Under the pieces are notes generated by a model. That model was not told the DNA's origin and searched no databases. It saw only the letters and a list, made by a program, of their open reading frames with translations. Both the position numbers and the translations under genes were made by a program. Below, piece after piece: positions 26,798-37,800 of a stretch of 44,144 nt of DNA; the first letter of the stretch is position 1; the number at the start of each line of letters is the position of its first letter. The DNA comes from Burkholderiales bacterium (GTDB lineage: Bacteria; Pseudomonadota; Gammaproteobacteria; Burkholderiales; Burkholderiaceae_C): contig JANXXS010000417.1 of the NCBI GenBank assembly GCA_025350505.1, forward strand, positions 1 to 44,144. Direction: 5' to 3'.

Positions 26798-29094
26798 GAT
26801 CATTCTCGAGGGCCTTCATCGGCGGTGAGGTCACGCCCGAGTTCTTCGGGCAGATCTCGGACAGCAAGTATCAGACGGGCCTAGCCCTCTGCCGCAACTT
26901 CCGCATCCTGCCGCATGGCCCAGCACAGAATCGCGCCGGGTTCGAGTTCGTGCGTGAGGTCAAAGACTCGACGAAGGTCACTCGGCTGTTTCCGTTCGAG
27001 TACAGCACGACTCAGACCATGGTGCTCGAGGTCGGAGACCTCTACGTGCGCTTCCACACGCAAGGTGCAACGCTGCTGTCGGCCGGGGCGCCTTACGAGG
27101 TTGTGACCGGCTACGCCTCGGTCGATGTCTTCGGCCTGCGCTACGTGCAGTCGGCCGACGTTCTGACCCTCGTCCACACCCTCTACACGCCGAACGAGCT
27201 GCGGCGCCTTGCGGCGCTGAACTGGACGATCGGCGCGATCTCCTTCGCGACCACGCTGCTCCCGCCGGCGCCCGTCGCGGTGCTGAAGACACTCGGCGGC
27301 ACACCCGGCACACCGACGACGCAGACCTATGCCGTGACCTCGGTCGCGCCGAACAACATCGACGAGTCGCTGATCTCGGCCAAGTCGCTGCAAGCCGCGG
27401 CGCAGGCCACGATCACCGGCATCACGCAGGCCAACCCCGGCGTCATCACGACGGGCGCCGTGAACCTCACGGTCGGCGACCCGGTCGATGTCTCCGGCGT
27501 GCTCGGCATGACCCAGATCAACGCGCAGGGCTACACCATCAACTCGGTGCCGGGCGGCACGGCCTGCACGCTGGCGCTCAACGGGGTGCCGGTCGACACC
27601 ACGGCCTTCGGCGCCTGGACGTCGGGCGGCAGCATCTTCCTGCGCGGGGTCAAGAACAACCTGTTCGACACCGGCGCATCGAACGCGATCTCCTGGCCAG
27701 CCGTCGTCGGTGCGCTGCGCTACAACGTCTACAAGTACAGCAACGGTCTGTGGGGTTACGTCGGCCAGGCCGCCGGCACCACGTTCATCGACAACAACAT
27801 CACTCCCGACATCTCGAAGACGCCACCGGAGGCGAACAACCCGTTCGCAGCGGTTGGCGACTACCCCGGCGCGGTGACCTACTTCTCGCAACGGCGCGTG
27901 TTCGCGGGCACGGCCAACAAGCCGCAGAACATCTGGCTGACGCGCTCGGGCACCGAGTCGAACATGACGTACTCGATCCCGACCAAGGACGCGGACTCGA
28001 TCGCGTTCCGGGTCGTCGCGCGCCAGGCCAACACCGTGCGCCACCTGGTGCCGCTGACCAACCTGCTGGCCCTGACCAGCTCGGCCGAGTGGCGGGTGAC
28101 GAGCAACAACACCGACCTGGTGACGCCGACCTCGATCGACGTCAAGCCGCAAAGCTACGTCGGCACCGGCAGCGCGGCTCCGGTCATCGTCAACAACAAC
28201 GTGATCTACGCGGCGGCCCGCGGCGGCCATCTGCGCGAGATGGCGTTCAACTGGCAGGCCGGCGGCTACCTCACGGGCGATCTCAGCCTGCGCGCCCCGC
28301 ACCTGGTCGACGGGTTCGACATCGTCGACCTCGCGTTCAGCAAGGCCCCGTATCCGATCGTCTGGGCGGTGAGCACCAACGGCAAGCTGCTCGGCCTCAC
28401 CTACGTCCCGGAGCAGCAGATCGGCGCCTGGCACCAGCACGACACCGACGGCTTCTTCGAGTCGATCTGTGTCGTCGCCGAGGGTGCGGAGGACGTGCTC
28501 TACGCGATCATCCGCCGCACGATCGGCGGCGTCCAGAAACGCTACGTCGAGCGCATGCGCCCCCGTGCGTGGGCGACTGCGGCCGACGCCTTCCATGTCG
28601 ACGCCGGCCTGACATACGTCGGCGCAGCGGCGACGGTCCTGTCCGGACTGGGCCACCTCGAGGGTAAGACGGTCAGCATCCTCGCCGACGGCAGCGTGCA
28701 TCGCCGCCTCGTCGTCACCGGCGGCTCGGTCACGCTCGACAACGCGGCCAGCAAGGTGCACATCGGCCTGCCCATCACCGCCGACCTGCAGACGCTGCCG
28801 CTCGCGCTCGACATCCCCGGCTTCGGCCAAGGCACGAAGAAGAACGTCAACAAGGTCTTTCTCCGGGTCAAGGACTCGAGCGGCATCTTCACGGGCCCGG
28901 ACTTCGCTTCGCTGGTCGAGGCCAAGATCCGCACGACCGAGCCCTACGGTTCGCCGCCGGCGCTGCAGACGCGCGAGATCGAGGTCGTTAACAAGAACGC
29001 CTGGACCGACGGCGGCCAGGTCTGCATCCGCCAGTCGGACCCGCTGCCGCTGACGGTCATCGACTACACGCTCGACCTGGCGCTCGGGGGCTAG
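26794..29094 (+). CDS. Tail tube protein B-like nozzle (T7 gp12 type)
   Basis: A 766-aa protein starting with the family signature SFSRAFIGGEVTPEFFGQIS, then DSKYQTGLALCRNFRILPHG, PAQNRAGFEFV and RLFPFEYSTTQTMVLEVGDL. Further matches are VTYFSQRRVFAGTANKPQNI and LGLTYVPEQQIGAWHQHDT, the usual beta-propeller WHxHxT motif. It forms the nozzle of the short tail, to which the spikes attach. An Ig-like insertion with repeats of Thr/Gly/Val lies at ~170-290. Confidence 0.9.
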   Translation: MRSFSRAFIGGEVTPEFFGQISDSKYQTGLALCRNFRILPHGPAQNRAGFEFVREVKDSTKVTRLFPFEYSTTQTMVLEVGDLYVRFHTQGATLLSAGAPYEVVTGYASVDVFGLRYVQSADVLTLVHTLYTPNELRRLAALNWTIGAISFATTLLPPAPVAVLKTLGGTPGTPTTQTYAVTSVAPNNIDESLISAKSLQAAAQATITGITQANPGVITTGAVNLTVGDPVDVSGVLGMTQINAQGYTINSVPGGTACTLALNGVPVDTTAFGAWTSGGSIFLRGVKNNLFDTGASNAISWPAVVGALRYNVYKYSNGLWGYVGQAAGTTFIDNNITPDISKTPPEANNPFAAVGDYPGAVTYFSQRRVFAGTANKPQNIWLTRSGTESNMTYSIPTKDADSIAFRVVARQANTVRHLVPLTNLLALTSSAEWRVTSNNTDLVTPTSIDVKPQSYVGTGSAAPVIVNNNVIYAAARGGHLREMAFNWQAGGYLTGDLSLRAPHLVDGFDIVDLAFSKAPYPIVWAVSTNGKLLGLTYVPEQQIGAWHQHDTDGFFESICVVAEGAEDVLYAIIRRTIGGVQKRYVERMRPRAWATAADAFHVDAGLTYVGAAATVLSGLGHLEGKTVSILADGSVHRRLVVTGGSVTLDNAASKVHIGLPITADLQTLPLALDIPGFGQGTKKNVNKVFLRVKDSSGIFTGPDFASLVEAKIRTTEPYGSPPALQTREIEVVNKNAWTDGGQVCIRQSDPLPLTVIDYTLDLALGG

Positions 29095-29107
29095 TTCCAA
29101 TAGGCCA
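29094..29107 (+). promoter_or_regulatory. Late leader motif, copy 3
   Basis: GTTCCAATAGGCCA, starting at the last base of the nozzle stop codon and ending 42 bp before the gp14-like gene. Confidence 0.65.
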
Positions 29108-29148
29108 GCGCCCGCCGACTACCTTTCAGGCTTCACACGAGGTAGCAC

Positions 29149-29712
29149 ATGCCTGAAGGCGATTTCAGTTTGGGGCAGGCCAGCTTCGGCATGCAGGGCA
29201 TCGGCGGCATCCTGTCGATGATCGGCGCCTTCGGGTCCGCGATCGGCCAGCGAAGCTCGCTGCGTGCCCAGGCCGACATCGCTGACATCAACGCGACGAC
29301 GGCCGAGCGCTCGGCGCAGGCCGCACTCGCCGCGGGCCAGCACGAAGAGCAGCGCAGCATGCTCGCGACGGCCAACCTGAAGAGCACGCAGAAGGCCACG
29401 CTGGCGGCTAACGGCGTCGACCTGGGCGAAGGCAGCGCCGCGCGCGTCCTCACCAGCACCGACGTGATGGGCGAGATCGACAAGAACACGATCGCCGCAA
29501 ACGCAGTCCGCACGGCCTGGGGCTACCGCACCCAGGAGACCAACTTCCAGAACGAGGCCGCGAGCAAGCGCAGCAGTGCCGGCGCAATCAGCCCGGTCAT
29601 GGCCGCCGGCACCTCGCTGCTCAACAGCGCCGGAGCGGTCGCCAGCAACTGGTACGCGTTGAACCGGACGGGCGCCATCGGCAACGGCAGCAGCGCCGGC
29701 GGGAACCCCTGA
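29149..29712 (+). CDS. Internal virion protein (T7 gp14 type)
   Basis: A 187-aa protein with a Gly/Ala hydrophobic start (MQGIGGILSMIGAFGSAIGQ). Long helices follow (SLRAQADIADINATTAERSA, GQHEEQRSMLATANLKSTQK), then TLAANGVDLGEGSAARVLTS, a pattern common to the gp14-like core proteins. It would be ejected early and insert in the outer membrane. The next gene starts at its stop. Confidence 0.8.
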   Translation: MPEGDFSLGQASFGMQGIGGILSMIGAFGSAIGQRSSLRAQADIADINATTAERSAQAALAAGQHEEQRSMLATANLKSTQKATLAANGVDLGEGSAARVLTSTDVMGEIDKNTIAANAVRTAWGYRTQETNFQNEAASKRSSAGAISPVMAAGTSLLNSAGAVASNWYALNRTGAIGNGSSAGGNP

Positions 29713-31850
29713 TGCCTAAGGTGCCAACGTACGACAATTTTCAGACCGCGCAGAGCGGGTCGCCGAACACCCCCTACGCGGCGAGCACGACACCGAACGC
29801 GTCGCAGGTCGAGGGTGGCCAGCTCCAGGAGCTGGGCGCCGCGACTCAGCGCGCCGGCGACGCGGCGACGCACATCGCCTTGCAGATGCAGGACACGGCA
29901 AACCAGGTCCGCGTCAACGACGCGGTCAACCAGGCGCGCAAGGCAGCTCAGGATCTGGCGTACAGCCCCGACAACGGATACCTCAACCTGAAGGGCGACT
30001 CGGCGCTTACACGCCCGAACGGCCAGGATCTGCCGACCGAGTACGGCGACAAGCTGCGCGAGCAGCTCGGCACGATCGGCGCCTCGCTCGGCAACGAGAT
30101 GCAGCGCCGGCAGTTCCAGATCAACGCCAGCGATCTGCAGGCCCAGTTCCGCGGCCAGGTCGAGTCGCATATGCTGGGCGAGTTCCGGGAGCACGCGCTA
30201 TCGGTGCAGAACGGCACGATAGACCTGGCCAGCGACGACGCAAAGCGCAACTGGCAGAACCCAGACTTGATCGGCCCCTCGCTCGCCGCCGCCAAGGCCG
30301 CGATCTTCCAGAAGGGCCAGGTGAGCGGCTGGTCAGCGTCGCAGACGCAGGCCGCGATGCTGACGACGACCAGCAAGGTGCACACCGATGTCGTGATGGC
30401 AGCGCTCGAGAACAACAACCCCAGCTACGCGCTGAGCTACCTGGACACCCGCCGCGGCGAGATGACCGCCGACGACATCCTGCGCGTGCAGGGCCACGTC
30501 AACCAGAACGTGTGGCAGGCCCAGTCGCTCGGCGCAGTGCAGGCGGCGACCACGAAGGCGACGCCGGCCCTCGCGCCGACGAGCTTCGACCGCATGGTGC
30601 AGATCACCGCGATGATCGAGAGTGGCGGCCGCGAGACGAACGCCGACGGGTCGACCGTGACCAGCCCGAAGGGCGCGCAAGGCGTCATGCAGGTCATGCC
30701 CGGCACGAACAAAAACCCCGGCTTCGGCGTCAAGCCGGCCGCCGATGACAGCCCCGGCGAGCGCGCCCGCGTCGGCAAGGACTACCTGCAGGCCATGCTC
30801 CAGCGCTACGGCGATCCGGCGAAGGCCTGGGCCGCCTACGACGCCGGCCCAGGCCGGCTCGACGCCGCGCTCAAGACCGGCGGCGACTGGCTTTCGCAGA
30901 TGCCCAAGGAAACACAGGCCTACGTCCAGAAGACCGTCGCCGAGCTCAGCAGCAACACCGGTGTGGCGCCGCGCCCGACCGAGCTGGACTTCGTCAACTC
31001 CGCGCTCTTGGCCCTGCCGCCCGGCTCGCCGCCGCAGGTCATCAACATGACGCGGCAGCATGCGACCGCGCAGTTCGGCATTCTGGACAAGAGCTACAAA
31101 GAGCAGGGGCAGCAAGCCCTCTCTGCGGTTCAGAACTGGCTCTTCACGAACAGCAGCCGCGGCGTGACGCTGTCCGACGTCCCGCCGGCCCTGATGGACC
31201 CGGTGATGCGTTTCGCGCCGGGCGATGCGCGCAACCTCGAGGCCTTCAGCAAGGCGATCCAGAAGGGCGACACGATCACGAACAACGGCCGGTACAACGA
31301 CATCGTCACCAACATGACCGACTACGCCAAGATGTCCGACGCCGGCTGGAACCAGATGCAGACCCAACTGAGCGCATTCGACTTCCGCCACCTGTCAAAG
31401 GAGCGGGCCAACTTCATCAACGGCAACACGTCGGACACATCCGAGTCGCTGAATCGCGCCGCCGTGACGCGATCGCTGAACGAGAACCTGGCAACGCTGA
31501 AGATCCCCACCGCGACCGGCAAGGATCTGGACGCGGGCGAGCGTATAGGCGGCATCCGCAAGTTCGTCGACCAGTCGATTCTCGACGCCCAGCAAGGCAC
31601 CGGCAAAAAGATGACGCAGGCCGAGATCGTCGGGCACGTCAACGGGCTGTTCTCCACCAGCGTCGACTTCCGCAACACGCTGTTCGGAATGACCACGGGC
31701 TCCAGCTCGGAGAACCTGATGTCGATGACGCTGAAGGATCTGCCTACAGGCGCCGCGGACGGCCTGCGCGCGGCGCTCGTCAAGCAAGGCAACAAGGCAC
31801 CGTCGGACACCGACGTGCTCAACCTCTACCGGAAAATGCATGTCAAGTGA
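29712..31850 (+). CDS. Internal virion protein with lytic transglycosylase domain
   Basis: A 712-aa ejection protein. Residues ~291-400 are a lysozyme-like SLT domain: MVQITAMIESGGRETN with catalytic Glu, GAQGVMQVMPGTNKNPGFGV, and AWAAYDAGPGRLDAALK. The N-terminal ~290 residues are long helices, and the C-terminal part is mixed. It would open the peptidoglycan during DNA ejection, combining the roles of T7 gp15 and the gp16 enzyme. It overlaps the next gene by 11 nt. Confidence 0.88.
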   Translation: MPKVPTYDNFQTAQSGSPNTPYAASTTPNASQVEGGQLQELGAATQRAGDAATHIALQMQDTANQVRVNDAVNQARKAAQDLAYSPDNGYLNLKGDSALTRPNGQDLPTEYGDKLREQLGTIGASLGNEMQRRQFQINASDLQAQFRGQVESHMLGEFREHALSVQNGTIDLASDDAKRNWQNPDLIGPSLAAAKAAIFQKGQVSGWSASQTQAAMLTTTSKVHTDVVMAALENNNPSYALSYLDTRRGEMTADDILRVQGHVNQNVWQAQSLGAVQAATTKATPALAPTSFDRMVQITAMIESGGRETNADGSTVTSPKGAQGVMQVMPGTNKNPGFGVKPAADDSPGERARVGKDYLQAMLQRYGDPAKAWAAYDAGPGRLDAALKTGGDWLSQMPKETQAYVQKTVAELSSNTGVAPRPTELDFVNSALLALPPGSPPQVINMTRQHATAQFGILDKSYKEQGQQALSAVQNWLFTNSSRGVTLSDVPPALMDPVMRFAPGDARNLEAFSKAIQKGDTITNNGRYNDIVTNMTDYAKMSDAGWNQMQTQLSAFDFRHLSKERANFINGNTSDTSESLNRAAVTRSLNENLATLKIPTATGKDLDAGERIGGIRKFVDQSILDAQQGTGKKMTQAEIVGHVNGLFSTSVDFRNTLFGMTTGSSSENLMSMTLKDLPTGAADGLRAALVKQGNKAPSDTDVLNLYRKMHVK

Positions 31851-34800
31851 CGTCGACCAGTGGGCCGACGCGGGCCTGAAAGCCCTGCAGCAAAGCACCG
31901 CCGAGCAGGTCCGCGCGAGCGTCTCGCAGGCGCTCCCCGTGAACCCCGACAAAGAGGCCGAGACGCGCCGCTTTGCAGCCGCGGCAAACGTGCCGCTGGT
32001 GACGGCGCGCGCGCTGCCGGATGTCACCAAGGTCCAGGCTCAGATGTCGGGCTTTGACGCCGACGTCATCGCCCGCCAGTTCCCGACGACGGCCCAGCTT
32101 CTCGCCCACCCGGACCTCGCGCGCATCGCGCACGATGACATCCCGAAGACGACCCAGGTCGAGCAGGCCGCGACCGCACTAGCGGCACCGCAAGGCTTCG
32201 TCGGCCCGCCGGAGGCGTCGCTGCTAGAGCGCGCCAAGACGCCCGACTTCTGGTCCGGCATCGCCAAGTACATCTTCAGCGCCAATCCGGGCAAGGACAA
32301 CCTGACCTCCGACATCGGCTCCGCTGCGCAAACGCTGAGCGCCAAGATCGGCACCAGCGCGGCGCTCGCCGCCGGCGCGGTCGGCATGGCGGCTGACGCC
32401 GGCCACAGCGCGATCACTGGCAAGCTGCACACCGAGATGCAGGACGCGGCCTTCGGCGTCGCCAAGCCCTACGCCGACGTGGTCGACAGCAACGCGGCGG
32501 CCGGCGCCAACGACGCCTTCCACAACAAGCTGGTGAAGTCGGCGGCGACGCTCGGCCTGCAACTTCCGATGATGCTCGCCGGCGGCGCCGGCGGCTCGGC
32601 CGTCGCCATCGCCAAGTCGGGCACCGAGACCCTCGCGCACTACCTCGGCGGCGCGGCGGTGCACGGCGCCAAGGCCATGGCCCTGCCGGCCCTGATCGAC
32701 GCGACCGACATGATGCGCAAGGTCTACGAGAAGACCGGCGATCTCGCCGCCGCGGCGCGCGCCGGCCAGGCTCAGTTCGCGCTGGCGACCGCGGGCGGCA
32801 TCGTGCCGCTGAACGCGCCGGGCGCGCTGGCGGCGCGGCTGGGCACCGGCTCGGTCGTCGGCGCCCTCCAGGGCGAGCTGTCCCGCCAGGGCATGAACGC
32901 CGTGCTGCCCGACAGCATGCAGACCGCCTACGACCCCGAGGAGAGCGCGCTGAGCGCCGTCACGGGCGGCCTGACGGCCGGCGCCCTGGGCCCGCACTCA
33001 CCGGGCAACCGCGCGGCGGCTGTGCGCGCGTTCAACGAAGCCTTCGAGGTCGCGAAGACCGAGGGCCAGAACGCCCAGGTCGTGGCGCTGGGCAAGGCCG
33101 CGGCCACCAGCAAGCTGCGCGAGCGCGACCCCGCGGCGTTCAAGCAGTTCGTCAAGGACACGGTCGACCAGGGCGACAGCCCGAAGGGTCTGTTCGTCGA
33201 CGCCCACGAGCTGAACCGCATCCTCACCGCGCACGAGATCACCGCCGGCGAGCTGAACCAGACCATGCCGGACGTGGCGGCCCAGCTCCAGTCCGCGATG
33301 GGCGAGATGGGCCCGACCAACGGCCTGGTCCGCATCCCGATCGAGGACTTCGCCACGCACATCGCCGGCAGCCCGCTCGAGGAGCCGCTGCTGCAGCACT
33401 TCCGCGTGACGCCCGAGGGCGGCACCGTCGCCGAATCGGAGGCCTACCACCAGGGCCAGGTCGGCGACCTGAAGGCCCAGGCCGAGCGCCTGACGGTCAA
33501 GAACGCCGGCGACCAGGCCTACCAGGACAGCCTGAACCGCGTCACCACAGACACCCACGCGCGGCTCGAAGCGATCGGCATGAAGCCCGACGTCGCGGTG
33601 TCCAACGCCGTGCCGCTCGCGGCCTTCTACCAGGTCCACGCCGATCGGCTCGGCGTGCTCCCGCACGAGTTCGCGGAGCGCTACCCGGTCAACTTCTCGA
33701 ACAAGGCGCTCGAGGGCCTCGAGCAGTCGGCATACCACGGCACGCCGCACGAGGTGTCGAAGTTCACCACCCAGAAGATCGGCACCGGCGAAGGCAACCA
33801 GGCCTACGGCTGGGGCATGTACTTCGCCAAGGGCAAGGACATAGCCGAGTTCTACCGCAAGCAGGAGAGCACGAAACGCGGCGTCGAGGGCAACACCTAC
33901 AAGGTCGAAGTGCCCGAAGACCACCAGATGCTCGACTACCACGCGCGCGTGGGCGAGCAGTCGCCGAGCGTTCAGGCCGCATTGACGAAGCTGGGCGTCC
34001 GGCTCGTCGATTACGAAGTCCGTAGCCCCAGTGGCGAGGTCATCACGTCGCAAGAATCGGCCGACAAGGCCCGGCTCTACATCACTCGCAACAACGTCGC
34101 TGGAAAGGTCGTCGCGACTCCTTCGGACATGACCGGCGCGCGGGCCTACAAGCTGCTGTCGCAGAAGCTGGGCGGCGCCGAGGCGGCGTCGCGCGCGCTG
34201 AACGATGCCGGCGTGCCCGGCCTGCGCTACCTCGACGCCGGCTCGCGCGGCGACAAGGCGCCGACGAAGAACCAGAACTTCGTCATCTTCGACGACAGCC
34301 ACGTCGGCGCGCCCGAGGCCTTACCGGATGGTCAAGTTCTCAGGCAAGATGCGAGCGTCATGCGAGCCTTGCCATTGGCGACCGAGAAGGTCGACGGCCT
34401 GACCGTCCGCAAGGGCGTGCCGAACATGGGAAGCATCGAAAGTTCGTTCGAAAACTACGAGGTGCTGCCCGGTGTCCGAGAGGTTCCGTTCGGTATGTTT
34501 TCGGGCCCCGACGCACCAACTGCACGCACGCGCAAGCTGGCCAAAGACATCGGCGAATCCCAAGAGATCGCGCCCCTCATCGTCGCCATCGACGGCGTGA
34601 ACGGCCCCTACATCCTTGAAGGCGCGCACCGCTACGACGCGTTGCAGCACATGGGGAAAACGTCGTTCCCTGCCGTTGTCGTCGTCGACAAGAGCGGAGC
34701 GCTGGCGCAGGATAGCCGCGGCACCTTCAGCCCGTCGTCGAAGACGATCAGCGTCCTGAAGGGCGCCGACCTGTCGACGTTCCAGCACGAGCTGGGCCAC

Positions 34801-37800
34801 TTCTTCCTCGACACGATGGCCCACCTGGCCGGCAGCGCCGACGCGCCCGCCTCGGTGAAGGCCGACATGCACACCCTCCTGAAATGGTTCGGCGTGCCGG
34901 GCCTCGACGAGTGGTACCAGATGCCGCTCGACGAGCAGCGCGAGTCGCACGAGAAGTTCGCCACCGGCTGGGAGACCTACCTGATGCGCGGCGACGCGCC
35001 GACGCTCGAGCTGCGGTCGCTGTTCCAGCGTTTCCGCTCGTGGATGCTGAACGTCTACAAGTCGCTGAAGGGCGCCCCCGGCGACTTCACGCCCGAGGTC
35101 AAGGGTGTCTTCGACCGCATGATCGCGAGCGAGGACGCCATCGCCCAGGCCGAGCAGGCGCGCCGCTACATGCCGCTGTTCGACTCGCCCGAGAAGTCTG
35201 GCCTGTCGGCCGAGGAGTGGACCGCGTACCAGGCGCTCGGCAAGGACGCGACCGAGAAGGCCGTCGAGGGCCTCGTCGGCAAGACCATGAAGGACATGGC
35301 CTGGACGGACCGCCTGCGCACGGCGTCGCTGAAGGCGGTGACGCGCGAGGCACGCGAGCAGCGCACGGCCGTCGAGAACGAGGTCAAGTCGGAAGTGATG
35401 CGCCAGCCGGTCTACCGCGCCTGGTCGTTCCTGACCGGCAAGGACAGCGCCCAGCTCCCGGACGAGGCCAACGCCGCGCACCGCCGCGACGTGCGCGAGT
35501 GGAACGAGCAGCGCACCGACCACGAGACCGAGACGCGCACCGCGGCGAAGGACGCCGCATGGGCCGCCGCGCCGGCATCGAAGGAGACCCACAAGAACAA
35601 CGGCCTGGCCAAGGGCCGCTTCCTGTCGAAGAACCGCGCCAGCGTCGACCTTGAGATCCAGAAGGCCATGGACGCCTACGACGCCGAGCACCCGAAGCCG
35701 GCCACGCCGGCGAAGCCGGAAGGCCCGTCGAGCGACCCGCTCACGGGCGCCGGCAAGCTGAACTCCGAGGCGTTGAAGAGCGCCTTCGGCGAGGAGGTCG
35801 CGGCCAGGCTGTACGAGATGAAGATGACCGGCAAGAAGGGCATCGACCCCGGCACGGTCGCCGACATGTTCGGCTTCCCCGACGCCGCCTCGCTGGTCAA
35901 GGCGCTGGTCGAGTCGGAGCCGCCGAAGTCCGTCGTCGAGGGCATGAGCGATCAGCGCATGCTCGAGCGCCACGGCGAGGTCGCGGACCCGCGGGCCATG
36001 GCGCGCACGGCCGACGAGCTGGTGCACAACGAGGTGCGCGCGCGGTTCGTCGCGACCGAGTTCAAGGCGCTGAAGAAGGCCACCGGCTCGGCAAAGGACA
36101 TCGTCAACGCCGCGAAGGAAGCCGCCGCCAACGCGATCGACGCGCGCCGCGTTCGTGACATCGCCGCAGGCCAGTACGACTCGGCCGAGACCCGCTCCGC
36201 GAAGCAAGCCGAGCAGGCCATGAGCAAGGGCGACACCGCCGGCGCCGCCATCGCGAAGCGCGACCAGATCCTGAACATGGAGCTGGCCCGCGCCGCGCGC
36301 GAGGCGCAGACGTTCGTCACGAAGTCGGTCGAGTACCTGAAGAAATTCGACAAGCCCAGCGTGCGCGAGGCGATAGACCTCGAGTATCGCGACCAGATCG
36401 ATGCGCTGCTCGACCGCGCGGACCTCCGCAAGAGCGTGACCAACACGGCGCTCGACAAGCGCGAGGCGCTGCAATCGTTCGTCGAGCGCATGGCCGGTGC
36501 CGGCTACAAGCCGTACATCCCGGAGCACCTCCTCGACGAGGCCGAGCGGTGGCACTACAAGGACATGCCGCTCGTGGCATTCAAGGGCTTGGTCGACGCC
36601 GTGAAGAGCATCGAGCACCTGGGCAAGATGAAGTCGAAGATGCTCGACGCGAAGGAGACGCGCGAGCTGTCCGACCTGGCGGCCGAGGTCAAGGAGAGTG
36701 CCGGCAAGCTGCCGCAGCGCGCGCCAGAGTCGAACCGCGGGCTAAGCCGCATGGAGCAGAAGTGGGTCGCGGCCAAGGCCTTCGGCCGCAGCGCTCAGGC
36801 CTCGATGCTGAAGATGGAGCAGATGCTCGACTGGGTCGACGCCCGCAACGCCAACGGCACGCTGAACCGCGTCGTCTTCCGACGCCTGTCGGAAGCCGGC
36901 GTGCACGAGAACAACCTGCTGGGCCACGTCAAGGCCGAGATCGACAAGCTGCTCAACGCCAACCTCGCCGACATCACGCGGGAGAAGGGCAAGGTCTACG
37001 TCGCCGCCGACATGATCGACGGCGCCACGGGCCTGCCGCAGCGCTTCACAACCAAAGAGATGCTGATGCTCGCCGGCAACATGGGCAACGCGTCCAATGC
37101 CGCCAAGATGGCCAAGGGCGAGCGCTGGAACGAGACCGATGTCTGGGCCTTCCTGCACGCCAACATGACGAAGGCGCACTGGGACTTCGTCGCCGGCATG
37201 GGCCGCACGCTCGAGTCGCTGTGGCCCGAGAAGCTGGCGATGGACCGTCGCCTCGGAAACACATCGCCGGAGAAGATCGAGCCGCGCCCGTTCACGACCC
37301 CGCACGGCGACTACGCCGGCTGGTACTGGCCGCTGATGTACGACCCGGCTCGCAGCCAGGACGTTGCCGAGCGCGGTGCACGCCAAGGCGACGCGATGTT
37401 CGAGAACATCTACGCCAAGGCCAGCACCGACACCGGCCGGATGAACACCCGCAACGAGAACTACGCGAGGCCGCTGCTGCTCGACCTCGACGCGCTGCCG
37501 CGGATGATCAAGGACGAGATCCACGACATCAGCCACCGCGAGGCGATCATCGACGCCGACCGCTTCTTGTCGCACCCCACGGTGCGCAAGGCGATCATCG
37601 ACGCGCTGTCGCAGGAGCACTACGACCAGCTCCGGCCCTGGCTGCAATCGATCGCCAACGACGGCAAGGTATCGACCGACGGGGCGCGCGGCATGGAGTT
37701 CTTCAACGGCATCGCCCGAGAGGCGCGCATGCGCGCGACGATGGTGGGCCTGGGCCTGCGCCTCACGACGGCGCTGGTGCACGGCTCGAGCGCGGCGGCC